The translations under genes and the position numbers were made by a program. The notes beneath the pieces are model-generated. The model was given only the letters and a program-made list of their open reading frames with translations, did no database searches and had not been told where the DNA came from. From Cryptomeria japonica (lineage: Eukaryota > Streptophyta > Pinopsida > Cupressales > Cupressaceae): a stretch of DNA of 64,000 nt. Shown piece by piece: positions 58,965 through 64,000 of this stretch. Within the stretch, counting starts at the first letter, position 1, and each line of letters starts with the position of its first letter. The stretch is taken from assembly GCF_030272615.1 (NCBI RefSeq), contig NC_081406.1, positions 114,111,783 to 114,175,782 of the forward strand, in the 5' to 3' direction.

Positions 58965-59123
58965 AAAATATGACCAATAAAATCTGATATCCGATTTAAT
59001 CGGATATCGGATTTCTGCCATGTGGCAATTTAGTTCGTAAATAGCGGCAATGGGAATTTTTTTGTGGGACCACATATTTTTGTACTAAAATCGGATATTG
59101 GATTTTATCAGATATCCAATTTT

Positions 59124-60128
59124 GGTACTAAAAACCCAAAAAAAAAGGGTTTGTGGGCCATTCTGTTGATTCCAAGGGCTGACAGTCTGGGTCCTATGTT
59201 TTCTGTCGACGATCATGGGGTTGCAGACAGCTAGAGACAAATTAGTGCTTTTGGGAGATTCTTAAAGTGAAAACTTACATTGTCAATCATGAAGGAGCAT
59301 ATGTGTGGAGGGAAATGGGGAGTAGTAGTCGTCGAAAGTCTAAATGCAAAAGAAAACTTTCAAATGACCAAGTTGAATTGTATAGAGAAAGAGATAGAGA
59401 ATGTCATAGGAGGAGATTGTGAGTGTGCCCCTGTTACAAATGAATTGTACTTTAATCGACATAGATGGTCTATGATGTCTTTTTTGTAAGACTATATGGT
59501 TTTATTACATATATTGTACTTTAATCAACATATAACAATATCCAAGTGGTGGTTGGCATGAGCTTGAATATGGTAAGTTGTATGCATCTTGAAGTTGAAT
59601 ATCATATGTTGTATACATCTTGAAGTTGAACTTTGATTAGACTTTGTCAACATTTGATGAATCATAAATGTCATTTTATTATTAATCTTGTGAGTGTGAG
59701 GTGTAGGAATAAATATCAATTACTTTGAAAGTCATGGATGGTTGTCCTCATATGATAACCACCAGATGGTTGTGCTTTATGAAGAAAAGCTGAATAGATA
59801 ATAACTAATTGAGAACATCAATTCAAATCCATAATCTAGAGGATACTAATAACAGATCTTTGTATATTTATTTTTTCTAATAATGAAATAGGTACAACTG
59901 TATTGAGATAAAATGAAGCTTTTCTCTCATATGATGATGTCACATTGGCAAATTGGTCTTTGTTATAATACACAAGACATAAGTAAAATCAAAATGCTCT
60001 CAGGGTACAGTTTTGGACTTGAACCATATTGCATAAATCTCAAGGCTTCAACTTGATTATCATTAAAGATTTTTGATTGTTTACAAAATATCCCTTCATA
60101 TCCCTTCATGGATGTCACATGCGTAGAG
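59124..60128. other. Anonymous AT-rich sequence
   Basis: No recognised gene; the open frame at 59280-59489 (69 codons) has no motif and no support. A short tandem duplication with the shared word CATCTTGAAGTTGAA lies at about 59565-59633. Confidence 0.4.
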
Positions 60129-62345
60129 TATGACCCCAAGCACCGGATCAAGTGGGGGGGGGGGGGGGGAAAGCAGGAGCATGCGTAGGGTAATTATGCC
60201 TAAATGGACATGTCAGAGCCGATCGTTCATCATCACGATGAGATGAACGAGAAATCAACCAGGCGACAACATTCCATTGAGTGAGACTAATGATTTTTTT
60301 GCCAACCGAAAAATTGCTACCCTAATAAAACCGTAGGGCAAATTGAAATACCGAGATAGGCTTTTGTAGGGACCCCTCTCATGGCCCCATAGGTTCAAAT
60401 GGATCATTCACAGGTGCCATAGATTCTGTGTTAGGGCCTGTCAAAGTTTAACAATTTTGAGCACTTAGGGCGCTCAAGGGACGACGCCGGTAGGGTATGA
60501 CCTTGAGCGTTCGATCGAGTGGGGGGGAAAAATAGGAGCATGCGTAGGGTAATTATGCCTAAATGGACATGTTGGAGCCGACGGTTCATCATCACGACGA
60601 GCTGAACGAGAAATCAACCAAGCGACAACATTCCATTAAGTGAGACTGATGATTTTTTCGCCAACCAAAAAATTGCTGCCCTAATAAAACCATAGGGCAA
60701 CTTGAAATACCAAGATAGGCTTTTGTAGGGACCCTTCTCGTGGCCCTGTAGGTTCAAATGGATCATTTGCAGGTGCCACAGATTCTGAGTTAGGGCCCGT
60801 CAAAGTTTGACAATTTTGAGCACTTAGGGCACTCAAGGGACGATGCCGGTAGGGTATGACCCCAAGCGTTTGATCGAGTGGGGGGGAAAAATAGGAGCAT
60901 GCGTATGGTAATTATGCCTAATTAGACATGTTGGAGTTGACGGTTCATCATCGCGACGAGCTGAATGAGAAATTGACTAGGTGACAACATCCCATTGAGT
61001 GAGACTAACGATTTTTTTGCCAACCGAAAAATTGCTGCCCTAATAAAACCATGGGGCAAATTGAAATTCCAAGATAGGCTTTTGTAGGGACCCCTCTCAT
61101 GGCCCTATAGGTTCAAATGAATCATTCATAGGTGCCATAGATTATGAGTTAGGGCCCATCAAAGTTTGACAATTTTGAGCACTTAGGGCGCTCAAGGGAT
61201 GATGTCGGTAGGGTATGACCCCGAGCGTTCGATCGAGTGGGGGGGAAAAATAGGAGCATGTGTAGGGTAATTATGCCTAACTAGACATGTCAGAGCTGAT
61301 GATTTGTCATCGCGACAAGCTGAATGAGAAATCGACCAGGCGACAACATTCCATTGAGTGAGACTGATGATTTTTTCGCCAACCAAAAAATTGCTGCCCT
61401 AATAAAACCGTAGGGTAACTTGAAATACTGAGATAGGCTTTTGTAGGGACCCCTCTCATGGCCCTGTAGGTTCAAACGGATTGTTTGTAGGTGCCACAGA
61501 TTCTGAGTTAAGGCAGATCAAAGTTTGACAATTTTGAGCACTTAGGGTGCTTAAGGGACGACGCCGATAGGGTATGACCCTGAGCGTTCGATTGAGTGGG
61601 GGGGTAAAATAGGAGCATGCGTAGGGTAATTATGCCTAATTGGACATGTCAGAGCCGACGGTTCATCATCACGACGAGCTGAATGAGAAATTGACCAGGC
61701 GATAACATTCCATTGAGGGAGACTGACGATTTTTTTGCCAACCGAAAAATTATTGTCCTAATAAAACCATAGGGAAACTTGAAATACCAAGATAGGCTTT
61801 TGTAGGGACCCCTCTTGTGGCCCCATAGGTTCAAATGGATTGTTCGTAGGTGCCACAGATTCTGAGTTAGGGCCCGTCAAAGTTTGACAATTTTGAGCAC
61901 TTAGGGTGCTCAAGGAACGACACCGGTAGGGTATGACCCCGAGCGTTCGATCAAGTTGGGGGGAAAAAAAAGAGCATGTGTATGGTAATTATGCCTAACT
62001 GGACATGTTGGAGCTGATGGTTCATCATTGCGATGAGTTGAACGAGAAATTGGCCACGCGACAACATTCCATTGAGTGAGACTGATGATTTTTCGCCAAT
62101 CAAAAAATTGCTGCCCTAATAAAACCGTAGGGAAACTTGAAAAACCAAGATAGGCTTTTGTAGGGACCCCTCTTGTGGCCCCGTAGGTTCAAACGGATCA
62201 TTCACAGGTGTCATAGATTCTGAGTTAGGGCCCGTCAAAGTTTGACAATTTTGAGCACTTAGGGCACTCAAGGGACGATGCCGGTAGGGTATGACCTCGA
62301 GCGTTCGATCGAGTGGGGGGGCAAAATAGGAGCATGCATAGGGTA
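60129..62345. repeat. 359-bp tandem repeat, six copies plus a partial
   Basis: Copies start with TATGACC at 60129, 60496, 60855, 61214, 61573 and 61932, with a 56-bp partial at 62290. Spacings are 367, 359, 359, 359, 359 and 358. The first copy is longer because its G-run is expanded to 16 (60154-60169; others have about 7). Each unit contains GAGCATGCGTAGGGTAATTA, TAGGCTTTTGTAGGGACCC and TTGACAATTTTGAGCACTTA words. Copies differ mainly by C/T and G/A changes. The period is not a multiple of three and no long frame crosses units, so it is not coding. Probably a small satellite-like array. Confidence 0.95.
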
Positions 62346-62520
62346 TTGTTCATTAAATGAATTGTATTGTTTATGAATTGTATTGTTCATTAAATGAATT
62401 TTATTGTATTGTTGATTAAATGAATTGTATTGTTCATTAAATAAATTGTATTGTATTGTTCATTATAAAAACAACACTTACGATGAAATGAAATGAATTG
62501 TATTGTTCATTAAATAGCTA
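62346..62520. repeat. Short tandem repeats, ~21-bp AT-rich unit
   Basis: Repeats of ATTGTATTGTTCATTAAATG and variants, starting exactly where the 359-bp array breaks off. Confidence 0.8.
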
Positions 62521-62783
62521 TTATTAACCATTGTTAATTATTGGAATGAAGATTAAAGATTTCCATGATAACACCACACATAGATGAGCAACAATTTAAA
62601 TGATTGAATATCAACTTCTGTATATATAAAAATGTCGAATGATTACAAATGTATGTCCATACACAAATATGGCATGAACACCAACTGAAACAAAATGTAT
62701 GTCTAAATATGTGAATGTATGTCCATATACAAAATATACATGCCAACTAGACATGTAAGCATCCCAAAACTATCTATAACATC
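62521..62783. other. Sequence downstream of the multi-exon gene
   Basis: AT-rich, with TGTATGTCCATA twice (about 62652 and 62707). It would be the 3' flank or 3' untranslated region of the minus-strand gene. No clear polyadenylation signal could be assigned. Confidence 0.35.
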
Positions 62784-63979
62784 CTAAGTTGCTAATGGAT
62801 CATCAAAATCGATCCTCTTCGCCGCACTGCTCGGCTCTGAAGGATCCTGCACAAGAAAAACAAACCACGATTAATATTAGTTATATTATATAATTCACAT
62901 TCAAAAATTTAACATAAAAATGAACTATTTAATTGACCTATTCATGTTTACCTCATCTCCACGTTTTCTCTTCAGCTTTGCAGGACTCTTGATGTATGTC
63001 TTTGGTAGAGGAGGTATGTTTTGAATATTTTCATAAACAACCTACATATGTTTAGAAACATGACATTGATACAAGTTAGCATATAATTGTCATTGATAAT
63101 AACAAATTATATCTACTAATCAAAAAATAAAATAAACACACATCTACTCGAGGCATCTCTTCTTCTTCTTCAGGTATACTGGGTGTAGTCATCAAGGATG
63201 TGAAGCCAAGGATTCTCTGTATATATACACAACAAGTATATGAAACTATCAATCTATGTCTAGACATGTATAATCACTATAAGTTATTTAAACTATTCAT
63301 TCAATCATATTTGCATTCAATTACCTTTCCCTTGTCTCCAATTGCACTACCAGATCCTAGATCACACTGCACTGCACTCATGCTGCTTGTGCCCTACAAG
63401 AGTAAAATAAGATATACATGCAAGTTACTACATAATCTAATTAATACAAATATAATTGATGAGCACGTATGTACAATAAAATACAAATGACTAGGTGCAA
63501 TAATATATGTACCATCAAGCTATCGAGGCCAAATGAAATGGCCGACAAGATGCCCTCCTGAATCTATCTCAACTCATCCTCAGTCATCAACTGTTAAATA
63601 GACCATGTAAATAAAAATTAGTACTTAATATTATCTAATTTATAAATATTTAATTAAAATATAACATGAACTATGAAAACACATATCTTACCAATACATC
63701 ATCAATGCATGATCATGGTGCCTCCTCGCCTCTAACATGTGAGGACTCCCCAGGGTATCCTCTAGTCTATGTAATAACCTCTGGTGCATCATGCATCTCA
63801 TGCACCTCATAATCTGCACTGTCCATAGTAGGATCAACAGGCTGTCCAACTGGATCCAAGCATACGTGCCCACACATGACACAACTATGTGGCACGCATA
63901 TGTGTGGAGCTGAGGATGACGTGTCAGCACCACCTGATGCATCGCTACCATCAAAAGTAGGCTGAGCTACTGACACAGC
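62784..63979 (-). pseudogene. 3' part of a multi-exon gene, probably a pseudogene
   Basis: Six exons on the minus strand: 63979-63692 (288), 63590-63513 (78), 63393-63325 (69), 63216-63148 (69), 63041-62952 (90) and 62846-62784 (63). All introns are GT-AG, 101-119 bp long and phase 0, and every exon is a multiple of three. The product contains a Cys/His patch (HICVPHSCVMCGHVCLDP, about 63900-63850), the exon-D segment TTPSIPEEEEEMPR, a basic segment SPAKLKRKRGDE (about 62985) that could be a nuclear signal, and ends DFDDPLAT with TAG at 62784-62786. Two stops in the first exon (TAG about 63773, TGA about 63717) and one in the second (TAG about 63565) indicate decay. I do not recognise the family; the C-terminus of a transposase-related or plant mobile domain-type gene is possible but not shown. 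The 5' part lies beyond the window; 63980-64000 is the end of an intron. Confidence 0.65.
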
Positions 63980-64000
63980 CTAAGAAACATAAAGGCTACT

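Larger units (their letters stand above)
55577..59123. repeat. Fold-back structure with long inverted arms
   Basis: Left arm 55577-56177 and right arm 58511-59123 are inverted copies. Each has an outer segment of about 150-175 bp (with CGGATATC palindromes and GCCACATGG) and an inner GA tract (left) or CT tract (right). Between them lie about 2.3 kb of short palindromic words. The whole could fold into one hairpin with arms of about 600 bp. No transposase is visible. Reading frames here on both strands are low-complexity products (Ser-Leu repeats from CT, Met-Thr-Pro-Asn-type repeats from the centre) and are not genes. It may be a fold-back transposon or an inverted duplication. Confidence 0.8.

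Noticed and set aside
58435-59075. Ser-Leu and Arg-Glu rich frames on both strands
   Set aside because: Translation of the CT tract and its complement; three overlapping frames on one strand show there is no coding constraint.
59280-59489. 69-codon open frame
   Set aside because: No motif, no neighbouring gene context, length within chance expectation for this composition.
60129-62345. CRISPR-like or coding interpretation of the regular array
   Set aside because: The repeat is 359 bp with no spacer pattern, the genome is a plant, and the period is not a multiple of three.

Overview
This window is nuclear DNA from a plant with a large, repeat-rich genome. About 51 kb is LTR retrotransposon in various stages of decay, and no intact host gene is visible. 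The lack of intact genes, the deep nesting and the old, stop-riddled Sirevirus-type copia elements suggest a gymnosperm (conifer-like) genome. That is inference; the species cannot be read from the sequence.

Layout, left to right. Positions 1-3404 are repeat-like sequence without a recognisable gene. Positions 3405-48850 are one copia (Sirevirus-like) element, here called C, blown apart by later insertions. Its 5' LTR contains element B (3461-12439), a non-autonomous Sirevirus-like element with two unusual ORFs and no reverse transcriptase; B itself carries two solo LTRs of another family (5641-6698 and 7049-8109). C's own gag-pol follows at 13489-17620. C's 3' LTR contains element D (18007-40372, minus strand), a Ty3-gypsy element with an Asp-type primer site and an extra 800-codon ORF after pol. 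D's integrase is split by element E (22604-33906, Sirevirus-like copia), and E is split by element F (25251-29914, a different, younger and internally rearranged copia). The same C LTR is split again by element G (40958-48359, a nearly full-length Sirevirus-like copia). Exact or near-exact 5-bp target duplications support most of these insertions: ATCAA for B, CTAAA and AATGG for the two solo LTRs, GGTAT/AGTAT for D, TTGAA/CTGAA for E, AAATC for F, ATTTA for G.

From 48851 there is more anonymous sequence and a possible gypsy LTR start (49459), into which element H (49615-54698), another E-family copy, is inserted; H is cut off inside RNase H. Positions 55577-59123 hold a large fold-back structure: inverted arms, each with about 430-450 bp of GA/CT tract, flank about 2.3 kb of short palindromic words. 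Positions 60129-62345 are a 359-bp tandem repeat (six copies plus a partial). Positions 62784-63979 (minus strand) are the 3' part of a multi-exon gene with clean GT-AG, phase-0 introns and three premature stops, most likely a pseudogene.

The retroelement ORFs are the only recognisable functional units: gag (capsid/nucleocapsid), protease, integrase, reverse transcriptase and RNase H. In all but F's partial pol they are broken by stops, mostly of the type CAA/CAG/CGA/TGG to stop, as expected from deamination of methylated cytosine. Element letters and boundaries were assigned by eye from repeated ends, target duplications and reading-frame continuity.
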